This document shows, in pieces, positions 16,829 to 25,913 of a stretch of DNA of 35,852 nucleotides (position 1 is the stretch's first letter; each line of letters opens with the position of its first letter). The DNA is from Clostridia bacterium. GTDB lineage: Bacteria > Bacillota > Clostridia > Oscillospirales > Acutalibacteraceae. Under the pieces are notes generated by a model that was given only the letters and a program-made list of their open reading frames with translations, ran no database searches and was not told the origin of the DNA. The DNA lies in assembly GCA_017409265.1 (NCBI GenBank), contig JAFQSY010000011.1, positions 1 to 35,852 on the forward strand. Reading direction: 5' to 3'. The position numbers and the translations under genes were made by a program.

Positions 16829-19800
16829 TCAGTCAAGACCGAGCTTCTTTGCCATTTCGGCGGTTTTGAGCTCGAGAAGCTTTGAAACACCCTTTTCCTG
16901 CATGGTTACGCCGTATAGCATATCCGCCTCGTCCATTGTGCCTCGTCTGTGAGTGATGAGAATGAACTGCGTGTTGCCCGTCATTTCTCTGACATAGGAT
17001 GCGTAACGGCTGACGTTTACATCGTCAAGAGCTGCCTCAACCTCATCAAAGATACAGAACGGAGCGGGTGTGACCTTGAGAATTGCGAAGAGAAGTGCGA
17101 TAGCCGCAAGACCCTTTTCACCGCCCGACAGAAGGTCGATATTCTGAACGTTCTTTCCGGGGGGCTGGACCCTGATGTTGATGTTGCATTCAAGAACATC
17201 CTGCGGGTCATCGAGAACAAGCTCTGCTCGTCCGCCGTCAAACAGCTCCTTGAAGGTGTCGCTGAAATGGTTGTTGATGCGTCTGAACTGCTCTCTGAAG
17301 CGCTCCGCCATCTTGCCTGTCAGCTCTTCGATAAGCTTGATAAGCTCTTCACGGGATTTCTCAATATCGCCTATCTGAACGCTCATGTATTCGTATCTTT
17401 CGGAAACCTCTTTGTATTCCTCAACAGCGCCGACATTGACGTTACCGAGAGCACGGATTTTATTTTTGATTTCCTGCAGAGTGCGCTGTGCCTTTGGAAT
17501 ATCATCAAGCACGATATTCATATCCGCAGCCTCACGCAGCGAAAGCTGATACTCGTCATAGAGCTTGTTCTGCGCTGTTTCAAGCTCACGCTGCATTGCA
17601 TCTCTGCGCTCCTCAAGCCTTGCAAGCTCACCGCCGAGCTTTTCTCTCTCGGAGGTCATTTCACGCTCTTTGTTTCGCAGCGATGTGCTTCTTGCTTCGC
17701 CCTGCGTGCGCTTTTCACGAAGCTCTTCTATCTTTTCGTTTGTCTTTACCGAATTTTCACGCAGAGAAACTGCTTTTGCTTCCATTTCGGCAATGTTTTT
17801 GAGAATGCTTTCGTTTTCCTGCTTAATCTGTGCGATTTCCTCGCCCAGCATGTCCGCACGGCGGCTGAAGCTCTCTTTTCGTTCAATACAGCCTGCAACG
17901 GTTTCGTTGTTAGCCTCGATATCCTTATGAAGCGCAACGATTTCAAGATTAAGAGCATTCTGAATTTCTGCGGATTCCTCACGCAGCTTTTCGAGCGATT
18001 CACGCTCTGCGTTGAGTTCGATAAGCTGTGCGCCCAGCTTTTCGCTCTCTGCTGCAACGGCTGAAATCTCTTCCTCCGCCTTCTTTTCGGCTTCTTCCGA
18101 TTCAAGGATTCTTGCCTTTGCTCTTTCTTTTTCTGACTCAAGCTCGCCGATATGACCCATTGCGGCGGAATATCTGTCTTTTATGAGGTTCAGCGCACTT
18201 TCGGCTCTGATGATATCCTCCTGAGTCTTTATAAGCTCTGCCTCGCTCGCATCAAGCTCTGCCTGAACAAGCGCAAGCTCTTCGGAGATTGATTTGAAGC
18301 CCGACTGCTTTTCGTCAAGCTGCTTTTCAAGCACGGCAATCTTTTCCTTAAGGCTCTCGATTTCGGTAACTCTGCTCAGAAATCCTGCTCCCGAGCCTCT
18401 CGAGCCGCCCGTCATTGAGCCGCCTGCGTTGAGCACCTGACCGTCAAGAGTAACAATCTTGAAGCGGTAGGAATATTTCTTCGCCATGTCGATTCCGTTA
18501 TCAATATTGTCAACAACGGCAGTTCTGCCGAGAAGCGAGCCGATGATTTCGGAATACTTGCCGTCAAATTCAAGCAGCCTGTCCGCCATATCGACAAAGC
18601 CCTCGCATTTTTCAAGACCTTTTTCAGTGAAGGGTCTTGATTTAACGGAAGTCAGCGGCAGGAATGTCGCCCTGCCGGCTCTGTTATCTTTTAAGTAGTT
18701 AATCGCTCTTTTTGCGGTGTTTTCGTCATCGGTGACGATATTCTGAATCGCCGCACCGAGAGCTGTTTCGATTGCAATTGCATATTCGGCAGGTGCGGAA
18801 ATGAGCTGTGAAAGAGTGCCGTGAATGCCTCGGAGAGCTCCCCTCTTTGCCTCTTTAACAACCTTCTGAACGCTGCCTGCATAGCCGTCAAGATTCTTTT
18901 CAAGGTCATCGAGCATCTTGATTCTTGCATTCTTCTGATAAATATCAAGATTGATGCTTTCAAGCTCTTTGCGAAGCTTTTCGACTTTTTCGGCTCTTGT
19001 GCCGATAATCATTCGGTAGCCGTCGAGCGCATTTTCATGCTCCGCCGCCTCATCATTAAGACGGTCAAGCTCTTTTTGGGCGGCTGCCTTTTCGTTTTCA
19101 AGAGCGGTTATGACTCCGCCACGGGTTTCGATAACCTCGTCTATGTTTGCGATTCGTGCCGCAAGCTCATGCTTTGCGGATTCTGCGGTTGATTTTTCAA
19201 CTCGCATATCTGCAAGGCGGAGAGCCGCCGCGGTTATTTTATCGTTGATTTCTCTTGCTTTTTCGCTGTTTTCGCTGTTCTGACCCATGAGCTCACCGAG
19301 CCTCTGAATCTCTGCGGAAAGAGCTTCTTTTTTCTGTGCTGCCGCCGCCTCTTTTTCGGCAGTATCCTTTTGAGCCGCCTCAATCTGCGCATCGATTTCA
19401 GCCTTTGAGCTTTCGCTGTCACCCATATCGCCCGTGATACGCTCAATGGTCTGCTCATTATGTTCAATCGTGTTCTTTTCAACGGCAATCTTACCGTCGA
19501 TAACGGCTGCCTCTTCCTCTCCCTCGGAGATGCTCTGGCGCAGACGCTCAATTTCAAGAGTCATTTCCTGACCCTCTTTGATTGCCTGCTCAATCTGTGC
19601 GATAAGCTCAACAAGCTCGCTTTCAGTCTGCTCGTACTGTGACGAGGCAACCGAAAGCTTATGCTCCTGCTCACGCAAGCCGTTTTTGGATTTTTCTATT
19701 GTGTGAAGCCACAGACCGATTTCAAGAGTTTTCTTTTCATCGGCAAGGGCAAGGAATTTCATCGCCTTTTCGCTCTGGATTTTAAGCGGACCTATTCTGC

Positions 19801-20401
19801 CCTCAAGCTCTGAAAGAATATCACGCAGACGAACAAGATTTTCCTCCGCCTGGTCGAGCCTTCTGTTGGCATCGGCACGTCTGTAACGGAATGCGGAAAT
19901 ACCAGCCGCCTCTTCAAGCATATCTCTTCTCTGCGTTGAACGTGCGGAAACAAGGTCTGCAATTCTGCCCTGGCCGACCATTGAATAGCCGTCACGTCCG
20001 AGACCCGTATCCATGAAAAGCTCATGAATATCTCTCAGACGGCAAACCTCGCCGTTGATTTTATATTCACTTTCACCCGAGCGGTAATAACGTCTTGTAA
20101 CCGCAACATCATCCCTATCGCAGTTGTTAAGACCTCTGTCGGAATTATCAAGGCGCAGAGTTACCTCGGCATAACCCAGAGGCTTTCTCTGGCTTGTACC
20201 GCCGAAGATGACGTCCTCCATCTTGGAGCCTCGGAGAGTCTTTGTTGACTGCTCACCGAGCACCCAGCGCACGGCGTCGGAGATGTTACTTTTACCCGAA
20301 CCGTTGGGACCGACAACCGCCGTTATGCCTTTGCCGAATTCAAGCACCGTTTTATCCGGAAAGGATTTGAAGCCCTGCATTTCAAGCGCTTTTAATATCA
20401 T
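16829..20401 (-). CDS. smc: Chromosome segregation protein SMC
   Basis: The 1190-residue SMC ATPase compacts and segregates the chromosome with ScpAB. It has Walker A GPNGSGKS (31-38), two long coiled-coil arms rich in Glu/Lys/Ala, and a central hinge around 520-660 (GTLSQLISAPAEYAIAIETA, then GGSMTGGSRGSG). The C-terminal signature is LLSGGEKGLAAIALLFAI (SGGE near 1092) and Walker B is CIFDEVEAALDD (Asp1119-Glu1120). Its ATG overlaps the TGA of the upstream radical SAM gene by four bases. Length is normal. No terminator was found before the next promoter. Confidence 0.99.
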   Translation of the reverse strand: MILKALEMQGFKSFPDKTVLEFGKGITAVVGPNGSGKSNISDAVRWVLGEQSTKTLRGSKMEDVIFGGTSQRKPLGYAEVTLRLDNSDRGLNNCDRDDVAVTRRYYRSGESEYKINGEVCRLRDIHELFMDTGLGRDGYSMVGQGRIADLVSARSTQRRDMLEEAAGISAFRYRRADANRRLDQAEENLVRLRDILSELEGRIGPLKIQSEKAMKFLALADEKKTLEIGLWLHTIEKSKNGLREQEHKLSVASSQYEQTESELVELIAQIEQAIKEGQEMTLEIERLRQSISEGEEEAAVIDGKIAVEKNTIEHNEQTIERITGDMGDSESSKAEIDAQIEAAQKDTAEKEAAAAQKKEALSAEIQRLGELMGQNSENSEKAREINDKITAAALRLADMRVEKSTAESAKHELAARIANIDEVIETRGGVITALENEKAAAQKELDRLNDEAAEHENALDGYRMIIGTRAEKVEKLRKELESINLDIYQKNARIKMLDDLEKNLDGYAGSVQKVVKEAKRGALRGIHGTLSQLISAPAEYAIAIETALGAAIQNIVTDDENTAKRAINYLKDNRAGRATFLPLTSVKSRPFTEKGLEKCEGFVDMADRLLEFDGKYSEIIGSLLGRTAVVDNIDNGIDMAKKYSYRFKIVTLDGQVLNAGGSMTGGSRGSGAGFLSRVTEIESLKEKIAVLEKQLDEKQSGFKSISEELALVQAELDASEAELIKTQEDIIRAESALNLIKDRYSAAMGHIGELESEKERAKARILESEEAEKKAEEEISAVAAESEKLGAQLIELNAERESLEKLREESAEIQNALNLEIVALHKDIEANNETVAGCIERKESFSRRADMLGEEIAQIKQENESILKNIAEMEAKAVSLRENSVKTNEKIEELREKRTQGEARSTSLRNKEREMTSEREKLGGELARLEERRDAMQRELETAQNKLYDEYQLSLREAADMNIVLDDIPKAQRTLQEIKNKIRALGNVNVGAVEEYKEVSERYEYMSVQIGDIEKSREELIKLIEELTGKMAERFREQFRRINNHFSDTFKELFDGGRAELVLDDPQDVLECNINIRVQPPGKNVQNIDLLSGGEKGLAAIALLFAILKVTPAPFCIFDEVEAALDDVNVSRYASYVREMTGNTQFILITHRRGTMDEADMLYGVTMQEKGVSKLLELKTAEMAKKLGLD

Positions 20402-21402
20402 TTAATCACCTTAATTTCGACCTCGTATTTTGAAAGTCCGTCTTTACCTTTTACGGTACAGTCATAACCCTTTTCACGAAGTCCCGTAAGATTTTGTTTC
20501 TTCTGTCCTGTCATTTTGGAGATTTCGCACGGCGCAACAAACAGCGTATAGCTGCCGCCGCCAAGCTTTTCAAGCTCTCCAAGCGCATAATTATAATAAA
20601 TTCTGCCCTCGCAAAGCTCACGGAGCGCAGGATGATACGCACCGCCCGCAAAGCCTTCCTCCACTCCGCCGCCGGAATGCAGACCGACTCTGATAACCCT
20701 TATTCCCACGTTCTCAAACATGGGGATAAGTCTTGCGCAAAGCTCAACTGTTTCGGGTATGCCCTTGGGGACAAACTCACCGCTCTGCATAAGCTCATGC
20801 AGCCTTGTCCCTTTTATGACAACGGTAGGATAAATTCTCACCGTGTCGGGAGCAAGGGAGATGATTTTTTCGGCGGTTTTGATGCTGTCGGCATCCTCGG
20901 AGCCGTAAAGCCCCGTCATCATCTGCAAGCCGAGCTCAAAGCCGTATTCCTTTAAAAGAGCGCACGCATTGCACACCTGCTCTGCAGTATGCCCTCTTTC
21001 GTTGAGAATGAGTACCCTGTCGTCAAGGCTCTGTGCGCCGAGTTCAACTGCGGTTACTCCGTATTTTTTAAGAATTTCACAGATTTCACGGCTGATACCG
21101 TCGGGTCTGGTTGAAATTCTGATTCCCTTAAATATTCCTTTTTCAACGTATTCATAAGCCGCTTCAAGAAGCGAGAGCATGTATGAACGCTCAACCATCG
21201 TGAAGCTGCCGCCGAAAAACGCAATTTCGCCGCCTGCCGCATCGCTCAGCGAAAGAGATGCAATTGCAGTCTGCGCCGCAGCATGCACATCGGCTTCGGT
21301 TATATCCTCTTGGCTGCCCGAAATGCTTCTTTGATTGCAGAACGAGCACATGTGCGGGCAGCCCTTATGTACCACAAAAAGTGCAATATTAACGTGCCTC
21401 AT
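20398..21402 (-). CDS. Radical SAM protein (Elp3-like N-terminal type, no acetyltransferase domain)
   Basis: The 334-residue protein binds an iron-sulfur cluster through CPHMCSFC (Cys15, Cys19, Cys22) and has GGSFTMVERS and RISTRPDGISREICEILKKYG, which match the Elp3/HemN-like radical SAM barrel. It is much shorter than Elp3 and lacks the GNAT domain, so a wobble-uridine role cannot be assumed. A role in RNA modification is only a guess from its place between rnc and smc, an order I recall in other Clostridia. Its start overlaps rnc and its stop overlaps smc, each by four bases (ATGA), so all three are translationally coupled. Confidence 0.88.
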   Translation of the reverse strand: MRHVNIALFVVHKGCPHMCSFCNQRSISGSQEDITEADVHAAAQTAIASLSLSDAAGGEIAFFGGSFTMVERSYMLSLLEAAYEYVEKGIFKGIRISTRPDGISREICEILKKYGVTAVELGAQSLDDRVLILNERGHTAEQVCNACALLKEYGFELGLQMMTGLYGSEDADSIKTAEKIISLAPDTVRIYPTVVIKGTRLHELMQSGEFVPKGIPETVELCARLIPMFENVGIRVIRVGLHSGGGVEEGFAGGAYHPALRELCEGRIYYNYALGELEKLGGGSYTLFVAPCEISKMTGQKKQNLTGLREKGYDCTVKGKDGLSKYEVEIKVIK

Positions 21403-22076
21403 TTTATACCCATAAGCGCAAGCGCTTCCTGCGCGGCATGCTGCTCTGCGAGCTTTTTGCTCTTGCCCGTGCCGCTGCCGATAACATTGCTGTTAAGATG
21501 CACCTCAACGGTAAAGGTTTTTGCATGGTCGGGTCCGCTTGAATCGATGAGAACATATTCGATATGCTCCTCACGGTTACGCTGGATAACCTCCTGCAGA
21601 AGCGTTTTATAATCCTTTGTTTCATCAAGCGCATCGTGCCTCGGAATGAATCGGAGCACGATTTTGCTCGCTTCCTCAAGTCCGCCGTCAAGATAAACTG
21701 CCGCAAGCACAGCCTCGAATGCATCCGCAAGAATTGACGGTCTTTCGCTGCCGCCCGTTCTTGTTTCGCCCTTGCCGAGCCTTAAAGCAGGGCCGATTCC
21801 GAGCTCCTTTGCAAAAAGGCAGAGCGCTTTTTCGCAGACTCTTGCTGCTCTGTGCTTTGTAAGCTCACCCTCGGGTGAATCGAAATTCTCAAAGAAATAC
21901 TTTGCAGAAACAAAGCCGAGAATCGAATCCCCGAGAAATTCAAGCCTTTCGTTGCAAACCGTGCCGTCAGTCTGCTCGTTTGCAAAGGAGGAATGGGTGA
22001 GAGCAGTTTCAAGCAGAGAAATATCCTTGAATTTATAGCCCAGATTTTCCTGAAGCCGAGCCAGATTTTCGTTCAT
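21399..22076 (-). CDS. rnc: Ribonuclease III
   Basis: This 225-residue enzyme cuts double-stranded RNA, for example in rRNA precursors. The RNase III domain carries the signature NERLEFLGDSILG with catalytic Glu and Asp, then ILADAFEAVLAAVYLDGG. A C-terminal double-stranded RNA-binding domain follows (DYKTLLQEVIQR to KSKKLAEQHAAQEAL). The ATG at 22076 is chosen because AAGGTG lies six bases upstream. An in-frame TTG at 22100 would overlap the previous gene and has no site. It lies 13 bases after the ACP-like gene and overlaps the next gene. Confidence 0.97.
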   Translation of the reverse strand: MNENLARLQENLGYKFKDISLLETALTHSSFANEQTDGTVCNERLEFLGDSILGFVSAKYFFENFDSPEGELTKHRAARVCEKALCLFAKELGIGPALRLGKGETRTGGSERPSILADAFEAVLAAVYLDGGLEEASKIVLRFIPRHDALDETKDYKTLLQEVIQRNREEHIEYVLIDSSGPDHAKTFTVEVHLNSNVIGSGTGKSKKLAEQHAAQEALALMGIK

Positions 22077-22089
22077 TTCTTTCACCTTG

Positions 22090-22302
22090 TTATTCTTCAA
22101 TCATTTCAGCAAGCTGTGAAACGGAAACTTCTCCGCTTATTTCCTCGCTGAACTCCACATCAAATTCATTTTCGAGAGCCTGAACAAGCTCATCGATTTC
22201 AATATCGTCGCTGACAAGCTCGCCGAGCAGAGTTTCTCCGCTGACGCTTGATTCGTCGCATCCGAGTTCTTCGCAAATCAGTGAAATCAATTTTTCAAGC
22301 AA
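22090..22302 (-). CDS. Acyl-carrier-protein-like protein lacking the prosthetic-group serine
   Basis: The short protein (70 residues from the start chosen) has ACP size, acidity and helix pattern: LEKLISLICEELGCDESSV for helix I, then ELVSDDIEIDELVQALENEF where ACPs have [20 protein letters not shown]. The serine of the DSL motif is replaced by aspartate, so it cannot carry 4'-phosphopantetheine there. acpP is commonly upstream of rnc, and this gene keeps that place. The start is uncertain: TTG at 22302 has GAAAGGA nine bases upstream. ATGs at 22311 and 22326 are in frame, but one lies directly against that site and the other has none. It may be a decoy, a structural partner or a relic. Confidence 0.75.
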   Translation of the reverse strand: MLEKLISLICEELGCDESSVSGETLLGELVSDDIEIDELVQALENEFDVEFSEEISGEVSVSQLAEMIEE

Positions 22303-22334
22303 TAAAAACATTCCTTTCAAAAACATGTGTTTTT

Positions 22335-22458
22335 AATGAAAAGTTAAGAGTTAAGAGTGAACAGTTAATGGTGGGCGCTGCCCACACCCCAAATAATAAT
22401 CGGGTAAGGGCATAGCTCTTCCAAAAATCTTCACTATTCACTTTTATCTTTTCACTTT
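22335..22458. repeat. Palindromic intergenic repeat, copy B
   Basis: The left arm (aatgaaaagttaagagttaa... at 22335) and right arm (...ttcactattcacttttatct, ending near 22458) are imperfect inverted copies. The core gtgggcgctgcccacacccc (22371-22390) forms a hairpin and is nearly identical to the core of copy C. It occupies most of the 163-base region upstream of the ACP-rnc-smc operon, where no clear promoter is visible. Confidence 0.8.
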
Positions 22459-22489
22459 AAGTAACAGGAACCGTTTATTAATCAATTTA

Positions 22490-23794
22490 TTAACCAATAT
22501 TGAGCTGATTTTCAAGTTCTTTTAATCCGCGTTCGGCAAGCGCCTCATAACGAAGCTTTTTATCTCTGATTTTCTCGTCAAGGGGCGGAACAAGCCCGAA
22601 GGCTGCGCCCATCGGCTGAAAATTCTTAACGCTGCCGTCGCTGATATATCGGGCAAGTGCTCCCGTCATGGTAAGCTCGGGAGGAACAAAAACATCTTTG
22701 CCCAGAATTTTATTTGCCGCATTTATACCTGCCAGAATACCCGATGCGGCGGACTCCATATAGCCCTCAACACCCGTTATCTGACCTGCAAAATACAAGC
22801 CCTCTTTTCCCTTGAAGCCGAAATCGCTGCCGAGATGGCGGGGCGAATCAATGAAGGTATTGCGGTGCATAACGCCGTAGCGCACAAACTCCGCATTCGC
22901 AAGTGCGGGAATCATTGAAAAAACCCTTTTCTGCTCGGGAAATTTTAAATTTGTCTGAAAGCCCACAAGGTTATACATCGTGCCTGCCGTGTTTTCCTTG
23001 CGAAGCTGAAGATTTGCCCACGGTCTGTGACCTGTTCTCGGGTCGAGAAGTCCTGTGGGCTTCATGGGACCGAAACGGATTGTGTCGTGCCCTCTTGACG
23101 CCATGACTTCAATGGGCATGCAGCCCTCATAAACACCCTTGCGCTTATCAAATTCATGGGTCGGAGCGCTCTCCGCTGTTATCAGTGCCTCATAAAACGC
23201 TTCGTATTCCTCTTTGTTCATAGGGCAGTTGATATAGTCGTCAGGAGCACCCCTGTCGTATCTCGACTGCATGAACGCCTTTTCCAAATCAATGCTTTCC
23301 GCTGTCACGATGGGCGCCGCCGCATCAAAAAAGCTTAAGCTTCCGCCGCAGAGCTCCTTGATTTTATCCGAAAGAGCGGCCGATGCAAGCGGTCCTGCTG
23401 CAATGATTGCAACGCCGTCGGGAATTTCGGTTATCTCTTCCCTGATGAGCGTTATCTCCTTGCGGGAAAGGATTTTTTCGGTTACGAGAGCCGAGAATTT
23501 ATCCCTGTCAACCGCAAGAGCGCCGCCTGCGGGGACTGCCGTTGCCTTTGCGCATTCAACGCAGAGCGAGCCCATAAGCTCCATCTCCGCTTTGAGCATG
23601 CCTGCCGCACTTCCCGTACGCATTGCTTTAAACGAATTTGAGCAGACAAGCTCTGCCAGACCCTCGCTTGAATGGGCAGGGGAATAACGGACAGGCTTCA
23701 TTTCATAAAGCTCAACCTCTATTCCTCTGTTTGCAAGCTGCCATGCAGCCTCAACTCCGGCAAAACCGCCGCCGACTATTTTAACCTTATCCAT
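22490..23794 (-). CDS. trmFO: Folate-dependent tRNA (uracil-54-C5)-methyltransferase
   Basis: The product of about 434 residues begins MDKVKIVGGGFAGVEAAWQLA, an FAD-binding Rossmann motif. It carries TrmFO signatures: YEMKPVRYSPAHSSEGLAELVCSNSF, GCMPIEVMASRGHDTIRFGPMKPTGL and the C-terminal GVEGYMESAASGILAGINAA. It makes ribothymidine 54 in tRNA using methylene-tetrahydrofolate and FADH2. The ATG at 23794 matches the family's start; an upstream in-frame extension of 11 residues inside topA is rejected. It overlaps the topA end by eight bases. topA followed by trmFO is a common Firmicutes order. Confidence 0.97.
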   Translation of the reverse strand: MDKVKIVGGGFAGVEAAWQLANRGIEVELYEMKPVRYSPAHSSEGLAELVCSNSFKAMRTGSAAGMLKAEMELMGSLCVECAKATAVPAGGALAVDRDKFSALVTEKILSRKEITLIREEITEIPDGVAIIAAGPLASAALSDKIKELCGGSLSFFDAAAPIVTAESIDLEKAFMQSRYDRGAPDDYINCPMNKEEYEAFYEALITAESAPTHEFDKRKGVYEGCMPIEVMASRGHDTIRFGPMKPTGLLDPRTGHRPWANLQLRKENTAGTMYNLVGFQTNLKFPEQKRVFSMIPALANAEFVRYGVMHRNTFIDSPRHLGSDFGFKGKEGLYFAGQITGVEGYMESAASGILAGINAANKILGKDVFVPPELTMTGALARYISDGSVKNFQPMGAAFGLVPPLDEKIRDKKLRYEALAERGLKELENQLNIG

Positions 23795-25892
23795 TGCTCT
23801 TTTTCTTTCCGGGAGCAGCCTTTTCATAGCCGCAGCCCTCGGTCATGCAGACAAGCTTTCCGGTTTTCTTCTTGAAGAGAGCCTTGCCGCACTCGGGACA
23901 ATTCTCCTCTGCCGGGGGATCCCAGCTCATGAAGTTACACTTGGGCCAGCTGCCGCAGCCATAGAAAACGTGTCCCTTCTTGGACTTTCTTTCGATAATC
24001 TCGCTGCCGCAAACGGGACATTTTGCGCCCGTATTGACTATCAGGGGCTTCGCATTTTTGCACTCGGGATAGCCGGGACATGCAAGGAATCTGCCGTAAC
24101 GACCCGTTTTGATGACCATCATTCTTCCGCACTTGTCGCAGGGGATATCGGTTGTGTCCTCCTCAAGCTGGATTTTGACGTTTTTCATCTCAACCTTTGC
24201 CTTATCGAGAGTTTTCTCGAAATCGGTGTAAAACTCATCGAGCATCTTAACATAGTCAACCTCGCCGCCGCCGACACGGTCAAGATTTGTTTCCATTGAA
24301 GCGGTGAACTTTGTATTGACTATTTTGGGGAACTTATCCTTGAGCAGACCCGTTGTTGCGCAGCCGAGCTCTGTGGGAGCAAGCTGCTTTGCCTTTCTCT
24401 GAACATATCCTCTCTTGATAATCGTTGAAAGGATAGTTGCATAGGTGCTCGGTCTGCCGACGCCGTTTTCTTCAAGCTCCTTGATGAGCGATGCTTCTGT
24501 GTAGCGTGCGGGGGGCTGGGTGAAATGCTGATTTGAGTTAAGCTCACGGAGCTTGAGCTTTTCTTCTGCCTTAAATTCGGGAAGAATGCCCTTGTCTGTT
24601 TCCTCTTCGGGAAGCTCATAGAGCTTTGTGAAGCCGTCAAACTTAACCGAATAGCCTGCTGCGGTGAAGACGCAGAATTCGTTTGCATTTTCATCCTTTG
24701 AGGCGATGATTTCAGCCTTGACGGTGTTCTGAACACAGCTCGCCATAAGGCTTGCCATGAAGCGCTTCCAGATGAGGTTATAGAGCTTATACTGGTCAGA
24801 GGTCAGACTGCCCTTGACTGCTTCGGGAGTCATTGAGGGGGATGAGGGTCTGATAGCTTCGTGACCGTCCTGAGCATTCGCTCTTGATTTATAATATACG
24901 GGTTTTTCGGGAAGATATTCGCTTCCGAAATTATTTGTTATATATTCGTTTGCCGCCGCTCTTGCTTCTTCGGAAATTCGGAGCGAATCGGTTCTCATAT
25001 AGGTTATAAGACCCATCATTCCGATACCCTTTACGTTGACACCTTCGTAAAGCTCCTGTGCAGCTCTCATTGTTCTTTCAGCCTGGAATCCGAGCTTCCT
25101 TGAAGCCTCCTGCTGGAGGGTTGAGGTGATAAACGGAGGAGCGGGATTCTTTTTTCTTGTTCCCTTTTTGACGGATTTTACGGTATATTCCGCACCGTCA
25201 AGGCGGTCAAGATATTTCTTTGCCTCTGCCTCGTTTGAAATCTTGATTTTGCCGTTTTCATCGGAATAAAGAGTTGCGGTGAATGTTCTTCTCTGCGAGG
25301 TTGCAAGCTTTGCGTCGATAATCCAGTATTCCTCGGGGTTGAACGCATTGATTTCTTCCTCGCGGTCAACGATAAGTCTTACGGCAACGCTCTGAACTCT
25401 GCCTGCGGAAAGACCTCTTCTGATTTTCTGCGAAACAAAGGGACTGAGTCTGTAACCGACAAGGCGGTCAAGGATTCTTCTTGCCTGCTGTGCATTAACA
25501 AGGTCAAGATTAACCTTCTTGGGGTTTGCCATGCCGTTTGCAATACCTGTCTTGGTAATTTCGTTAAAGGTAACCCGGTTTTCTTTGTTAAGGTCAAGAC
25601 CGAGCACAGTTGCAAGATGCCATGAAATTGCTTCTCCCTCACGGTCAGGGTCGGCTGCGAGATAGACTGCTTCGCTCTCGTCAACCTTGCTTTTAAGCTC
25701 CTTGACAAGCTTTTCCTTTCCCTTGATAAGCGCATATTTCGGCGCAAAATTATTCTTGACATCAACGCTGAGCTTTGCTGCGGGAAGGTCTCTGACATGT
25801 CCCTTTGAAGCAATAACCTCATAGTCCTTGCCGAGATATTTTTTGATTGTATTAGCTTTTGCGGGGGACTCAACTATAATAAGTTTGGACAT
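23787..25892 (-). CDS. topA: DNA topoisomerase I
   Basis: The 701-residue type IA topoisomerase relaxes negative supercoils. The Toprim domain has Glu8 (IVESPAKA) and DPDREGE at 81-87. The strand-passing Tyr298 lies in GLITYMRTDSLRIS. The body ends in three cysteine zinc ribbons: CDKCG...CPGYPEC, CPVCG...CGSWPKC and CPECG...CMTEGC, then a lysine-rich tail. The ATG is preceded by AGGGAG. It lies 21 bases after dprA and overlaps trmFO. Length and motifs are normal. Confidence 0.98.
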   Translation of the reverse strand: MSKLIIVESPAKANTIKKYLGKDYEVIASKGHVRDLPAAKLSVDVKNNFAPKYALIKGKEKLVKELKSKVDESEAVYLAADPDREGEAISWHLATVLGLDLNKENRVTFNEITKTGIANGMANPKKVNLDLVNAQQARRILDRLVGYRLSPFVSQKIRRGLSAGRVQSVAVRLIVDREEEINAFNPEEYWIIDAKLATSQRRTFTATLYSDENGKIKISNEAEAKKYLDRLDGAEYTVKSVKKGTRKKNPAPPFITSTLQQEASRKLGFQAERTMRAAQELYEGVNVKGIGMMGLITYMRTDSLRISEEARAAANEYITNNFGSEYLPEKPVYYKSRANAQDGHEAIRPSSPSMTPEAVKGSLTSDQYKLYNLIWKRFMASLMASCVQNTVKAEIIASKDENANEFCVFTAAGYSVKFDGFTKLYELPEEETDKGILPEFKAEEKLKLRELNSNQHFTQPPARYTEASLIKELEENGVGRPSTYATILSTIIKRGYVQRKAKQLAPTELGCATTGLLKDKFPKIVNTKFTASMETNLDRVGGGEVDYVKMLDEFYTDFEKTLDKAKVEMKNVKIQLEEDTTDIPCDKCGRMMVIKTGRYGRFLACPGYPECKNAKPLIVNTGAKCPVCGSEIIERKSKKGHVFYGCGSWPKCNFMSWDPPAEENCPECGKALFKKKTGKLVCMTEGCGYEKAAPGKKKSNG

Positions 25893-25913
25893 TGGTTTTT
25901 TCTCCCTGTAAAT

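Noticed and set aside
20398-21402. Annotation as Elp3 (tRNA-modifying elongator subunit)
   Set aside because: The acetyltransferase domain is missing; only the radical SAM part is similar.
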